From: JBAXTE01 sp037130365 | GTDB taxonomy: Bacteria > Bacteroidota > Bacteroidia > Bacteroidales > WCHB1-69 | Direction: 5' to 3' | DNA: 64,000 nucleotides | Assembly (NCBI GenBank): GCA_037130365.1 | Contig: JBAXTE010000004.1 | Location: forward strand, 93,246-157,245 | In this document: positions 52,331-61,268 of the stretch, one piece after another | Position numbering within the stretch: position 1 is the first letter of the stretch | Layout: each line of letters starts with the position of its first letter | Position numbers and translations under genes: made by a program | The notes under the pieces: generated by a model | The model's database searches: none | What the model was told of the DNA's origin: nothing | Seen by the model: the letters and a program-made list of their open reading frames with translations, nothing else

Positions 52331-54022
52331 ATGAAGCATTATCTAAAGATTGTTTTAGTAGCACTTTTATTAGTGTCATCAAGTACAATTATTTTATCGC
52401 AACCAAGTTATTTGAAAAGTACTAAAACAGAAACTATCAAAGGAAAGCTCTTTTATATTCATACCGTTGAAAAAGGCCAGACACTATACGGAATATCAAA
52501 AATTTATAGTATTTCGGTTGATGAAATTTTAGAATATAATTCAGATGCTTCATTAGGCATTAAAAAAGGTATGGAGTTGAAAATTCTTTCAAAAACTTTG
52601 GTTTCTGTAATTCAACCGCCTAATATTCAATCGGATATAGATACTAGCTTTTTAGAACATACCGTAAAAATTGGCGAGACATTGTATTCCATTTCTAAGT
52701 TGTACAACATCTCAGTTGCTCAATTAAAAAGTAAAAACCCTAATATTCAAGAAAACTTGGCTATAGGGGCTATAATTCGCGTTCCAACCTTGAAGAAAAA
52801 GGTAGAACTTACCGTCAAAAATTCTGATATAGTTGATAAAATAAACCAAGGTGTTCCTGTAGAAAATGAAATAAAATCAGCAGATACTACGAGTAAGGTT
52901 GTTGAACCAATTAAAATTTCGAAGACTTTTCGTGGTTATTATGAAGTTGCACTTATAATGCCTCTTTATTTGTCTGAAGCTGGAGATGCTGCTGCTGAAA
53001 ACATTAAGTCGTTGAAAGATTTGAATTCAATAAAATCTTTTTCATTTATTCAATTTTACGAATCATTTTTAATAGCATTGCATCAGTTTGAAGATAAAGG
53101 GGTTAAAGTAACTTTAAGAGTGTACGATGTTGTAAATGATACTAATAAATTAAATCGAATTTTAAATTCTGCTGATTTTAAAAATGTTGATTTAGTTGTT
53201 GGTCCTTTTTTTACAAATACCTATAAAGTAGCTGCAAGGTGGGCTGCCCAAAATCAAGTTTTTATTGTGAATCCATTTTCAAATCGAAATGATTTGTTTA
53301 AAAATAACCCATTTACAATTAAAATGACACCTTCAAATCAAGACGAAGCATCTAAAATTGTTCAATATTGTAATTTAAAATTTTCAAATGCGAATGTCTT
53401 GCTTTTAAGTAATGGTACAGATTTGGAGAAGAAATTTGCATCAACAATTAAGCAACAATTTTTGAATAGTAATAGTAAGTTTTCGGTCAGAGAAGTTATT
53501 TATAGTGAGAATGGCATAAATGGAGTGAGTGAAAAACTTGAAAATAATCGTGATAATATTCTTATTACTTTATTTACTAAAGAAGCGTTGGTGACTAATT
53601 TTGTCAGAAGACTATACGAGCTAAAACGTGATAATATTACACTTTTTGGTTCGATAGAATGGATGGAATATGATAATATTGAAACTGACTATCTTGAATA
53701 TTTAAACTTGCATTACTACAACACATACTTTGTTGATTATAAAGATAAAAACGTAATCAAATTTGTAGAAAAATTTCGAAATGATTATAACACGGAACCA
53801 GAGTTGGCTAAATATGCTTTTCAAGGGTACGATATATGTGCATATTTTGTTGGAGCTCTAATTAAATATGGTTATTCATGGAACGAAAAAATTGGAGAGT
53901 ATCATCCAGAGTTATTAAGCTCAAAGGTTACTTTGGTTAGAAAAGATGATAATTGTGGTTTTGAAAATTCGGAAATTCAAATTTTTAAATTAAAAGATTA
54001 CAGATATATTAGGGCTGAGTAA
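52331..54022 (+). CDS. LysM-domain protein with periplasmic binding-like domain
   Basis: 563 aa. Signal peptide KHYLKIVLVALLLVSSSTIILSQ. Two LysM domains, HTVEKGQTLYGISKIYSISVDEILEYN (about 42-85) and HTVKIGETLYSISKLYNISVAQLKSKNP (about 115-160), bind peptidoglycan. The C-terminal ~360 residues (YYEVALIMPLYLSEAGD ... VDLVVGPFFTNTYKVAARWAAQNQVFIVNPFS ... AKYAFQGYDICAYFVGALIKYG) have the periplasmic binding protein type 1 fold, like amino-acid ABC receptors. The combination is common in Bacteroidota; ligand unknown. It ends at a long bidirectional terminator. Confidence 0.9.
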   Translation: MKHYLKIVLVALLLVSSSTIILSQPSYLKSTKTETIKGKLFYIHTVEKGQTLYGISKIYSISVDEILEYNSDASLGIKKGMELKILSKTLVSVIQPPNIQSDIDTSFLEHTVKIGETLYSISKLYNISVAQLKSKNPNIQENLAIGAIIRVPTLKKKVELTVKNSDIVDKINQGVPVENEIKSADTTSKVVEPIKISKTFRGYYEVALIMPLYLSEAGDAAAENIKSLKDLNSIKSFSFIQFYESFLIALHQFEDKGVKVTLRVYDVVNDTNKLNRILNSADFKNVDLVVGPFFTNTYKVAARWAAQNQVFIVNPFSNRNDLFKNNPFTIKMTPSNQDEASKIVQYCNLKFSNANVLLLSNGTDLEKKFASTIKQQFLNSNSKFSVREVIYSENGINGVSEKLENNRDNILITLFTKEALVTNFVRRLYELKRDNITLFGSIEWMEYDNIETDYLEYLNLHYYNTYFVDYKDKNVIKFVEKFRNDYNTEPELAKYAFQGYDICAYFVGALIKYGYSWNEKIGEYHPELLSSKVTLVRKDDNCGFENSEIQIFKLKDYRYIRAE

Positions 54023-54033
54023 AAGTTTCCTTT

Positions 54034-54086
54034 ATATTACTTACAAAAAAAGCGACTGATAAAGTCGCTTTTTTTGTAAGTAATAT
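54034..54086. terminator. Long perfect bidirectional terminator between the LysM gene and rnfA
   Basis: A 24-bp perfect stem (54034-54057 with 54063-54086) and a 5-nt loop GATAA. The core AAAAAAAGCGACT/AGTCGCTTTTTTT acts as a terminator on both strands. Confidence 0.95.
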
Positions 54087-54095
54087 TTTCAAATA

Positions 54096-54671
54096 CTATT
54101 TTATCATTCCGGAAAACCCCATAAATGCCATTGCTAACAAACTAGCAGTCAGTAATGATAGAGGGAATCCTTTCATCCCTTTAGGATATCCAGTTGTTTC
54201 GAGTTGCTCGCGAATCCCTGCCATTAAAACAATAGCAATAGTAAATCCAACAGCAATTGCAGTAGCATAAGTAACGCTGGTTACAATGTTATAATCTTTT
54301 TTGATAGCTAAAAGAGCAATCCCTAAAACAGCACAGTTTGTAGTAATCAAAGGAAGATAGATTCCTAATGCTTGGTATAGTGATGGCGAAGCTTTTTTTA
54401 GTATAATTTCAACAATCTGTACCAACGCCGCAATTACAAAGATAAATGTAATCGTGTCCATAAACTTTACATTTAATGGGACAAGAATGAAAAAGTAAAC
54501 TAAGAAGGTCACTAGGTTTGCAAGTGCCATAACAAAGGTAACAGCAGCTCCCATTCCTAATGCAGTAGAAACTTTATTTGATACTCCTAAGAATGGACAA
54601 ATGCCTAAAAATTGAGCAAGAATTACATTATTTACTAGGAGTGCAAGTATAATTATTTTAATAAATTCCAT
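54096..54671 (-). CDS. rnfA: Rnf complex subunit A
   Basis: 191 aa, six membrane helices. Starts MEFIKIIILALLVNNVILAQFLGICPFLGVS, with the conserved LGICPFLGVSNK whose Cys helps hold an intramembrane FeS centre shared with RnfE. Also VYFFILVPLNVKFMDTITFIFVIAALVQIVEI and LPLITTNCAVLGIALL. Last gene of rnfBCDGEA, 11 nt after rnfE. The complex couples ferredoxin oxidation and NAD reduction to Na+ or H+ pumping. Confidence 0.97.
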   Translation of the reverse strand: MEFIKIIILALLVNNVILAQFLGICPFLGVSNKVSTALGMGAAVTFVMALANLVTFLVYFFILVPLNVKFMDTITFIFVIAALVQIVEIILKKASPSLYQALGIYLPLITTNCAVLGIALLAIKKDYNIVTSVTYATAIAVGFTIAIVLMAGIREQLETTGYPKGMKGFPLSLLTASLLAMAFMGFSGMIK

Positions 54672-54682
54672 ATTAGATAGTA

Positions 54683-55279
54683 TTAAATTTTTGTTTTACG
54701 TTTTATTGCATTCATAATTGCGATTAAGTATCCATATGTCATAAACGCACCTGGAGGCAGGATGAAAATTAAAATCGTTTTTGCATTTTCGCTTACAAGT
54801 TTAATGTCGAAAATGGACCCATTTCCAAGAAGTTCTCTAAAGCTAGCCATCAGGGTAAGTGCAATAGTAAACCCAATTCCCATTCCAATACCATCTAAAA
54901 TTGATGCAATCGGCGTGTTCTTTTGTGCAAATGCTTCTGCTCTACCAAGAATAATACAGTTAACTACTATCAAGGGTATAAATACGCCTAAAGCTTTGTA
55001 TAAATCAGGAGTGTATGCTTGCATTACTAAGTCAACAATAGTAACAAAAGATGCAATTACTACAACAAATGCAGCGATACGCACTTTGTCTGGAATAAAA
55101 TTCTTTAGAAGTGAAATGAAAAGATTTGAGAATACTAATACAAACGTAGTTGCGGCTCCCATACCAATTCCATTTGTGGCTGCTGTAGTTACAGCTAAAG
55201 TCGGACAAGTTCCTAGAACCAATACAAATGTAGGGTTCTCTCTGAAAAATCCGTTGGTTAAGTGTTTAAGATTTCCCAT
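54683..55279 (-). CDS. rnfE: Rnf complex subunit E
   Basis: 198 aa, homologous to RnfA and also six-helical: NPTFVLVLGTCPTLAVTTAATNGIGMG with the conserved GTCPTLA Cys, then IPLIVVNCIILGRAEAFA with the second cysteine motif, and GIGFTIALTLMASFRELLGNGSIF. Together with RnfA it forms the membrane core with a shared FeS site. It overlaps nothing but is only 2 nt from rnfG. Confidence 0.97.
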   Translation of the reverse strand: MGNLKHLTNGFFRENPTFVLVLGTCPTLAVTTAATNGIGMGAATTFVLVFSNLFISLLKNFIPDKVRIAAFVVVIASFVTIVDLVMQAYTPDLYKALGVFIPLIVVNCIILGRAEAFAQKNTPIASILDGIGMGIGFTIALTLMASFRELLGNGSIFDIKLVSENAKTILIFILPPGAFMTYGYLIAIMNAIKRKTKI

Positions 55280-55281
55280 AA

Positions 55282-55881
55282 TTATTCTCCTTTCTTAGTT
55301 GTATCGGCAGGTGTAGCAATGCTTGCTTTGCCAAAATTTTTCATATATCCATCAAAACCACGTTGAACAGCATCGCAAAAAGCTCTAGAAGTAATTGTTG
55401 CAGCGCTAATAGCATCTACTACACCTCCGTCTTTTTTAACAGTCATTTTCCAGCTTCCTGGGTTTTTCTTGTTAAACTGGTCCTTAAACTTTGGCTCCAT
55501 CATTTTTGTTCCCAAACCTGGAGTCTCTTTTTGATCTAACACTGCAATTTTATTAATAGTGCCATCAGGTAAAAACCCAACCATCAAATCGAAGCGACCA
55601 GAAAATGCTTTATCAGTGAATGTTTTAACAGCACACCCAATCGGAGCTCCTCCTTTTGTAACTTCATAATAGGTAATACCATCAATTACTTTTGCTACTG
55701 GTGCGTTGTCAAAATCAGGGACTACTTGTTTGATAGCACCAGTTTCGACATCTTTTTTTGCTTTCTCAATAGGTTCTTTAGTTAATGAATAAACAAAGCC
55801 AAGGGCTGCTGCCATTCCCATTGATATAAAAAACAGTGATAAAATCATGTTTTTTAAAGTTGATTCTAATTTTTTAGCCAT
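55282..55881 (-). CDS. rnfG: Rnf complex subunit G (FMN-binding)
   Basis: 199 aa. One N-terminal membrane anchor (NMILSLFFISMGMAAALGFVYSL), then a periplasmic FMN-binding domain. The flavin is attached covalently to a Thr in VDAISAATITSRAFCDAV (near 165-175). KEPIEKAKKDVETGAIKQVVPDF and LDQKETPGLGTKM are typical. It overlaps the rnfD stop by 8 nt. Confidence 0.96.
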   Translation of the reverse strand: MAKKLESTLKNMILSLFFISMGMAAALGFVYSLTKEPIEKAKKDVETGAIKQVVPDFDNAPVAKVIDGITYYEVTKGGAPIGCAVKTFTDKAFSGRFDLMVGFLPDGTINKIAVLDQKETPGLGTKMMEPKFKDQFNKKNPGSWKMTVKKDGGVVDAISAATITSRAFCDAVQRGFDGYMKNFGKASIATPADTTKKGE

Positions 55882-56881
55882 TGACGATTACCTCCCCAAA
55901 TTTTTTAGGTTTAAAGCCTTTGTTAATCAACGGTGTAACTGCATTCATAAGCAATATTGCAAACGAAACACCTTCAGGATAAGCACCCCAGACTCGAATT
56001 AATATGGTTAACAATCCACATCCAATTCCAAAAACAATCTGTCCTGATTTGCTCATAGGTGAGGTGACCATATCTGTGGCCATAAAAATCGCTCCCAGCA
56101 TTAAACCTCCGGTAACAATATGAAATAATGGATTTACAAATTGGGTGGGATCAATCATCCATAATACTGTAGCAAATAGGAGCGTACTTCCTACAAATGC
56201 CACTGGAATATGCCATGTGATGATTTTCCGAAACAACATATATAATCCACCAATAATTAATGCAATGGCAGATACTTCTCCTAAAGAACCACCCATTTGT
56301 CCAAGCATCATATCCACATAATGAGGAAGCTGACTTTGAATTTGGTCAAGAGTTTGTCCTTGTTTTAATCCCTCTTTTACTATGCCAAGTGGTGTTGGTC
56401 CAGTTAAGCCATCAATTGCAAAGTTGGTAGTACTAAATGATAATCCTGGTTTTGGCCATGTGGTCATATCTACAGGAAAAGAGATGAGCAAGAAAATACG
56501 TCCAACTAATGCAGGATTGAAAGGATTCTTTCCCAATCCGCCATAAGACATTTTTGCAACCCCAATAGCAACTAATGCACCTACAATTAACATCCATATT
56601 GGAAGACTTGTGGGAACATTGAAAGCCAATAATATACCTGTGATGATTGCGGATCCATCCGTAATGGTTGTTTTTCCTTTAAGCAGAAATTTTTGAATCA
56701 ACCATTCAAAAAGCAGACATGAAGCTACTGAAACTAATGTTAGAATAATAGCACTCAGTCCAAAATAATAGAATGATACAAGCATCGCCGGAATTAAGGC
56801 TATGACCACACCATACATTATTTTTTTTGTGGTTTCACCCGAATGTACGTGCGGGGAACCTGAAATTGTCAATAAACTCAT
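55874..56881 (-). CDS. rnfD: Rnf complex subunit D
   Basis: 335 aa from the ATG at 56881 (MSLLTISGSPHVHSGETTKKIMYGVVIALIPA). The longer frame upstream overlaps the rnfC 3' end and lacks likeness. Multi-helix membrane subunit; the covalent FMN-Thr lies in DGLTGPTPLG (about 171-180), where most relatives have SGAT, so Pro replaces Ala before the Thr. Also GGLGKNPFNPALVGRIFLL and AIFMATDMVTSPMSKSGQI. It starts 31 nt after the rnfC stop. Confidence 0.96.
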   Translation of the reverse strand: MSLLTISGSPHVHSGETTKKIMYGVVIALIPAMLVSFYYFGLSAIILTLVSVASCLLFEWLIQKFLLKGKTTITDGSAIITGILLAFNVPTSLPIWMLIVGALVAIGVAKMSYGGLGKNPFNPALVGRIFLLISFPVDMTTWPKPGLSFSTTNFAIDGLTGPTPLGIVKEGLKQGQTLDQIQSQLPHYVDMMLGQMGGSLGEVSAIALIIGGLYMLFRKIITWHIPVAFVGSTLLFATVLWMIDPTQFVNPLFHIVTGGLMLGAIFMATDMVTSPMSKSGQIVFGIGCGLLTILIRVWGAYPEGVSFAILLMNAVTPLINKGFKPKKFGEVIVNG

Positions 56882-56912
56882 AATTGTTATCTTTTTATGC
56901 GTTGTCTTAAAA

Positions 56913-58253
56913 TTACTTAGTTTGTGATGCAACTCGAGAACGAATGATTGCTCCAACTTTACTCTTTCCTACTCGAACGTAGTCTAGCAATGCCCGGTTT
57001 GAGGGACATGTGTATTGACACGATCCACATTCCATGCAATCCATAATTCGGTATTGTTCGGCTTCTTCAAAGTTCTTGTTTTCTGAATGTAGTTGAAGAA
57101 TATATGGTTCTAAGCCCATAGGACAAACGGTGATACATTTTCCGCAACGGATACAACTTTGAGATTCACAACGTTTAGCCTCTTTTTTGTTCATAATCAA
57201 TATTCCGGAAGTTCCTTTAACTACAGGCACTTCCAACGAATTTAAAGATTTTCCCATCATCGGTCCACCAGAAATCACTTTACCAGTATCTTCGGGTAAT
57301 CCTCCAGCTTTTTCAATCAAAAGACTGCTAGGAGTCCCAATGCGAACCATTAAATTGCATGGATTTTTTACTGATTTTCCTGTAACTGTAACCACCCTGT
57401 CAATCAGGGGTTTATTCTTTTGAACTGCTTCGTAAGTAGCCAATGCAGTTCCAACGTTATTTACCACACATCCTACTTCAATAGGTAATTTTCCCGATGG
57501 AACTTCACGACCTGTTAATGCTTTGATGAGTTGTTTTTCTGCACCTTGAGGGTATTTTACCTTTAATCCAAAGACTTCAATGTTTTGATAGTTTTGAGAT
57601 ATCTTCGACATTTGGGCAATTGCGTCAGGTTTATTGTTTTCAATCCCAATCAGTGCTTTTTCAGCTGATAGCGCTTTCATTAGAATTTGAATTCCAATCA
57701 TTACCTCTTCAGCTCTTTCAAGCATAACCACATGATCAGCGGTGAGATAAGGTTCACATTCAACTGCATTAATGATAAGGTATTTTGCTTTTTTACCTTC
57801 AGGAACCATGTATTTTACATGAGTAGGAAAAGTTGCACCACCTAAACCAACAATCCCCATCTCTTTGATTTTTGCTACAATTTCTTTATCAGATAAAGTA
57901 ATCTCTCGTTTGATTTCTTTCGATTTATCAATGGATGGTTCCCATTCGTCTCCTTCTACGCTGATAATAATTGTGTTCTTGCGATATCCACTAGTGTCGG
58001 TGGTCTCTTCAATTTTTTCAACTACTCCCGAAACAGAAGAATGAACATTGGAACAAATAAATGCATCGGCTTTTGCCAATAAAGTTCCTACATAAACTCT
58101 TGCACCTTTTTCTACAACTAGGGTAGATGGTGCGCCCATGTGCTGGGTAATCGGGATGTATACCTTATGCGGAATGGGAAGTGTCTCTATCGGTTTGTTT
58201 GCCGATAACTTATTTTCTTCCGGATGAACTCCGCCAATCTTGAAAGTTCTCAA
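56913..58253 (-). CDS. rnfC: Rnf complex subunit C
   Basis: 446 aa. Peripheral NADH-binding subunit with flavin and two 4Fe-4S clusters. Start MRTFKIGGVHPEENKLSANKPIETLPIPHKVYIPITQHMGAP; the NADH/FMN region is GIVGLGGATFPTHVKYMVPEGK ... INAVECEPYLTADHVVMLE. Clusters CIRCGKCITVCP and CMECGSCQYTCP are near 375 and 410. It reads 35 nt after rnfB. Confidence 0.97.
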   Translation of the reverse strand: MRTFKIGGVHPEENKLSANKPIETLPIPHKVYIPITQHMGAPSTLVVEKGARVYVGTLLAKADAFICSNVHSSVSGVVEKIEETTDTSGYRKNTIIISVEGDEWEPSIDKSKEIKREITLSDKEIVAKIKEMGIVGLGGATFPTHVKYMVPEGKKAKYLIINAVECEPYLTADHVVMLERAEEVMIGIQILMKALSAEKALIGIENNKPDAIAQMSKISQNYQNIEVFGLKVKYPQGAEKQLIKALTGREVPSGKLPIEVGCVVNNVGTALATYEAVQKNKPLIDRVVTVTGKSVKNPCNLMVRIGTPSSLLIEKAGGLPEDTGKVISGGPMMGKSLNSLEVPVVKGTSGILIMNKKEAKRCESQSCIRCGKCITVCPMGLEPYILQLHSENKNFEEAEQYRIMDCMECGSCQYTCPSNRALLDYVRVGKSKVGAIIRSRVASQTK

Positions 58254-58288
58254 GGTATTCCTCCTATTATTTGGTTAATGAAAACTAA

Positions 58289-59155
58289 TTATAACTCTAT
58301 ATTTTCTGTTGAAACAACACTTTCTTTCGCTTTACGAGGTGTGAAGTTTTTTTCAACTATTGCTCCAGTTGGACATTCTCCAGCGCATTTACGGCACAAA
58401 GTGCATTTGTTGTAATCGATGTAAGCAATATTGTTTTCGAGTGTAATTGCACCAAAAGCACATTGTTTAACACATTTGCCACAACCAATGCATGCAACTG
58501 AACAGTTTTTACGAGCAATTGCACCTTTTTCTTTATTGATGCAATCAACATAAATGCGACGATTTTTCTTGCCCTTTAGTCTGATTTCGATGATGTTGCG
58601 TGGACAAGCTTTTAAACATGCGCCACACGATACACATTTGTCTTCAATCACAACGGGTAATCCGGTAACTTCGTCCATGTACATGGCGTCAAATTGACAT
58701 GCTCTAACGCAGTCTCCACAACCTAAGCACCCAAATGGACATCCACTTTCTCCCGAAAATAGGGCGTGAGCGAAAGTACAAGTTTGTGCTGAATCGTAAA
58801 TTGCTTTAGCAGGGGCATTTGTTTTAGTCCCATTGCATCGAACCACAGCGATTGTTGGGTCTTTTTCAACCACTTCTATCCCTAGAATTGGGGCAACACT
58901 TGCTGCTACAGCATTTCCACCAACAGGACAATTTAAATTATCCATATTACCAGCATTCACAATAGCTTCAGCAAAGTTTCTACATCCAGCATATCCACAT
59001 CCTCCACAATTAGCTCCAGGAAGCTGCTCGGCTACTTCATCAATTTTGGGATCTTCAATTACTTTGAATTTTTGGGATACAAAATATATTACTAAGGCTG
59101 AAACTAGACCAATAGCACACAAGGCTATTACTGCATAAAGAATTACTAAACCCAC
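58289..59155 (-). CDS. rnfB: Rnf complex subunit B (ferredoxin-type)
   Basis: 288 aa. N-terminal membrane anchor (LVILYAVIALCAIGLVSALVIYFVSQ), then a Fes-type 4Fe-4S domain (LPGANCGGCGYAGCRNFAEA ... CPVGG) and further 4Fe-4S sites: CLGCGDCVRACQFDA, CVSCGACLKACPRNII, CIGCGKCVKQCAFGAI and CTLCRKCAGECPTGAI. Likely the entry point for electrons from ferredoxin. First gene of the rnfBCDGEA operon. Confidence 0.97.
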   Translation of the reverse strand: MGLVILYAVIALCAIGLVSALVIYFVSQKFKVIEDPKIDEVAEQLPGANCGGCGYAGCRNFAEAIVNAGNMDNLNCPVGGNAVAASVAPILGIEVVEKDPTIAVVRCNGTKTNAPAKAIYDSAQTCTFAHALFSGESGCPFGCLGCGDCVRACQFDAMYMDEVTGLPVVIEDKCVSCGACLKACPRNIIEIRLKGKKNRRIYVDCINKEKGAIARKNCSVACIGCGKCVKQCAFGAITLENNIAYIDYNKCTLCRKCAGECPTGAIVEKNFTPRKAKESVVSTENIEL

Positions 59156-59554
59156 GTTTTATCTCCTTTTCTTTAGTTTAAGTTTACGCAAATTTAGAAA
59201 GTTTCATAATATTTATATGACTTTATTGGTTAATTAAATGAACATTATTTAGTGATTACTTGTTGGTTAAAACTATTTCAATGAATTACAATAGTTTATG
59301 TTATAAATAGATTCAGTCTAAATTATAATTTACAGTAAATACGTTTTGAATCCTCTTAATAATTTAAAATTTTATTGAGTTAATAATTAGTTAAATGAAT
59401 ATTTTAATCATATTTTTGATAAAATACTTCTTTCGAATAATCAGTAATTACACATTAAAAACAATTTTTAATTCCTATAATAATATGTAAGGGAATATAA
59501 GTAAAAAAGCAGTGCTTTGCCAGAGTTGTTATTAAATATTAAAATATAAAATAA
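59156..59554. other. AT-rich region upstream of rnfB, no gene seen
   Basis: Must contain the rnf promoter on the minus strand, but I see no clear TAnnTTTG element with good spacing. No ORF with protein-like composition. Confidence 0.5.
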
Positions 59555-59582
59555 AACGAATTTTAAAAATTTCGAATTCGTT
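59555..59582 (-). terminator. Possible terminator at the end of mscS
   Basis: AACGAATT pairs with AATTCGTT around a 12-nt loop, overlapping the stop codon. The minus strand then continues TTATTTTATA. AT-rich, so moderate support. Confidence 0.45.
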
Positions 59583-60735
59583 ATTTACTCTGATTCATAA
59601 CATTTAAGGTTTGATATGGAATTACTATGTTGTTTTTAATATATTCTTCGTGGAGTCGTTTAATAAAATAGTGTTTTAGTGTGTATTGTGTGCTAAAATC
59701 CTTTGCTCGTAAAACTACAACTAAATTTATGGCAGAAGGTCCAAACTCCTTAAATCTTACAACTGGTTCATAATTAGATATTGCTTCTTCGGCACTTTGT
59801 TGAATTTCTTTTGCAACTTCAAGAGTAATTTTTTCTACAAAATTTAAATCACTTTCATAGCTTACACTCACTGGTATGCTTATCGTAAGCTCCTCTTCGG
59901 GCAAATTGTAATTTGTGATTATTGCAGATGCTAACTTGAAATTTGGAACAATGATCCGATTATTAGGCATCGCTTGTATGGTTGTGTATCGCCAAGTAAT
60001 ATCAGTAACCAATCCTTCTTCTTGATTATCAAGTTTGATAAAATCTCCAGGTTTAATTTGCTTTGATGCAATTATGTTCAATCCAGAAAATAAATTTGAA
60101 AGGGTGTCTTGCAATGCTAGTGCTACTGCTAAACCGCCCACTCCAAGAGCTGTAAGCATTGGGGTGATTGAAACTCCAATATATTGTAGGATTATTAATC
60201 CTCCTAAAATATATATAACGACCTTCGTGATGTTTGAAAACAGTGAAGTTGCTGGTAATAATCCATTGTTTTTTTGAGTGTAGCTTGTTACAAATCCGGC
60301 AGAAATTCTAGCTGCAACAACGGTTATTGTGATTAAAATGATTACAATAGAAATAATATCTAAAATTTGAATTACAGATTTTTCTAATGGTAAATTATGG
60401 ATTGATATATAAATTCCAACGACCATTAGTATTGGAATTGCAGCTCTATTTAAGCCATCAAGAATGATGTCAGTTCCTTGCCAATGACTTCGTTTAGTGA
60501 GTTTGCGAAGCTTATGAACAATGATTTTCTTGAAAATAAATCCACATATAATTGACATAAGTAAAATTGATGCTGCAATAATGTATTGTTTAAACTCATC
60601 GGAGATAACTATTCCGTTTTGCATGGTAGTTTTTGATGCACTATCTGCATTCTGAGCATAATTAATAATCGGAAACACCAAAAGGAATATCGTCGATAGA
60701 AAAGGAATTAGTAAGTGTTTTTTTGCCTTTGTCAT
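59581..60735 (-). CDS. mscS: Small-conductance mechanosensitive channel family protein
   Basis: 384 aa. An N-terminal signal or first helix, then five or so membrane helices (QYIIAASILLMSIICGFIF ... IPILMVVGIYISIH). The pore helix is GVGGLAVALALQDTLSNLFSGL, with the Gly/Ala pattern of MscS TM3, followed by the beta domain KPGDFIKLDNQEEGLVTDITWRYTTIQ and a C-terminal alpha-beta domain. Opens under osmotic downshock. Single gene with its promoter in the 60736-61268 gap. Confidence 0.93.
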   Translation of the reverse strand: MTKAKKHLLIPFLSTIFLLVFPIINYAQNADSASKTTMQNGIVISDEFKQYIIAASILLMSIICGFIFKKIIVHKLRKLTKRSHWQGTDIILDGLNRAAIPILMVVGIYISIHNLPLEKSVIQILDIISIVIILITITVVAARISAGFVTSYTQKNNGLLPATSLFSNITKVVIYILGGLIILQYIGVSITPMLTALGVGGLAVALALQDTLSNLFSGLNIIASKQIKPGDFIKLDNQEEGLVTDITWRYTTIQAMPNNRIIVPNFKLASAIITNYNLPEEELTISIPVSVSYESDLNFVEKITLEVAKEIQQSAEEAISNYEPVVRFKEFGPSAINLVVVLRAKDFSTQYTLKHYFIKRLHEEYIKNNIVIPYQTLNVMNQSK

Positions 60736-60849
60736 ATTAAAATTTGATTGTGATTGTTTTGCAAAAATACGTTTTTTATTTAATATGTCTGTCCGTTTTA
60801 TATACTATTGATACTGCTTTATGGCGCTGAAAGTGCCAAATATTAATAA

Positions 60850-60891
60850 CCCCGTGCTGGTCACTGAGCACCGTCGAAGTGAAGCACGGGG
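60850..60891. repeat. Dispersed palindromic repeat in the gap between mscS and the accessory island
   Basis: CCCCGTGCT and AGCACGGGG pair perfectly (9 bp) and enclose GTCACTGAGCACCGTCGAAGTG. ACTGAG and TCGAAG match the element at 25620. Strongly G+C-rich against an AT-rich background. The rest of the 60736-61268 gap has no gene beyond the short start noted separately. Confidence 0.8.
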
Positions 60892-61119
60892 TGTAAATGT
60901 ATGAAAATATAGATTTTGGCGGAAAAATTGTTGCGAAGCAAAACTATTTTTATGTCAAAATCAATGTCAGGTTTAAAACGGATTGTCATATTATTTAGTA
61001 CCCATAAAATTATTTTTTCGACTTCCTTACACCATGCTTCGGCAATATGTTTAACAACTATTTGTACTAAATAGAAGAAAATAATTATATTAAATTTAAA
61101 TATCTGATTATTTAAACAC

Positions 61120-61127
61120 TATATTTG
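61120..61127 (+). promoter_or_regulatory. -7 promoter element upstream of the accessory island
   Basis: TATATTTG, identical to the guaA element, 45 nt before a 10-codon ORF and about 140 nt before the first island gene. Confidence 0.45.
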
Positions 61128-61171
61128 CGAATCATAAACTAAAAAATTCTATGCTCCCATAAATTATTGTT

Positions 61172-61204
61172 ATGAATAAGAAAGTAAATTTATCAGACAT
61201 CTAA
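61172..61204 (+). pseudogene. Possible decapitated gene start at the island's left edge
   Basis: ATG at 61172 encodes MNKKVNLSDI then a stop. The sequence reads like the first residues of a normal protein and lies behind a good -7 element, but ends 5 nt before the GTTATGGGT that marks the left end of the island. It may be what remains of a gene interrupted by the insertion, or chance. Confidence 0.3.
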
Positions 61205-61208
61205 ACTA

Positions 61209-61217
61209 GTTATGGGT
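61209..61217 (+). other. Left boundary of the accessory island: GTTATGGGT
   Basis: Perfect reverse complement of ACCCATAAC at 63819-63827. Preceded by AAACTA, also found before the corresponding point at the right end (AAACTAG at 63930-63936). Reads like the G/TTRRRY-type crossover side of an integron site, although the RRRY positions are not fully matched. Confidence 0.45.
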
Positions 61218-61268
61218 CAGTGTGAAAAACTTAGCAACCAATATCCAAGTAATCTTTAAAATAGGGAA

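Noticed and set aside
54762..55298. 178-codon plus-strand ORF opposite rnfE
   Set aside because: Antisense shadow of rnfE, which is clearly identified.
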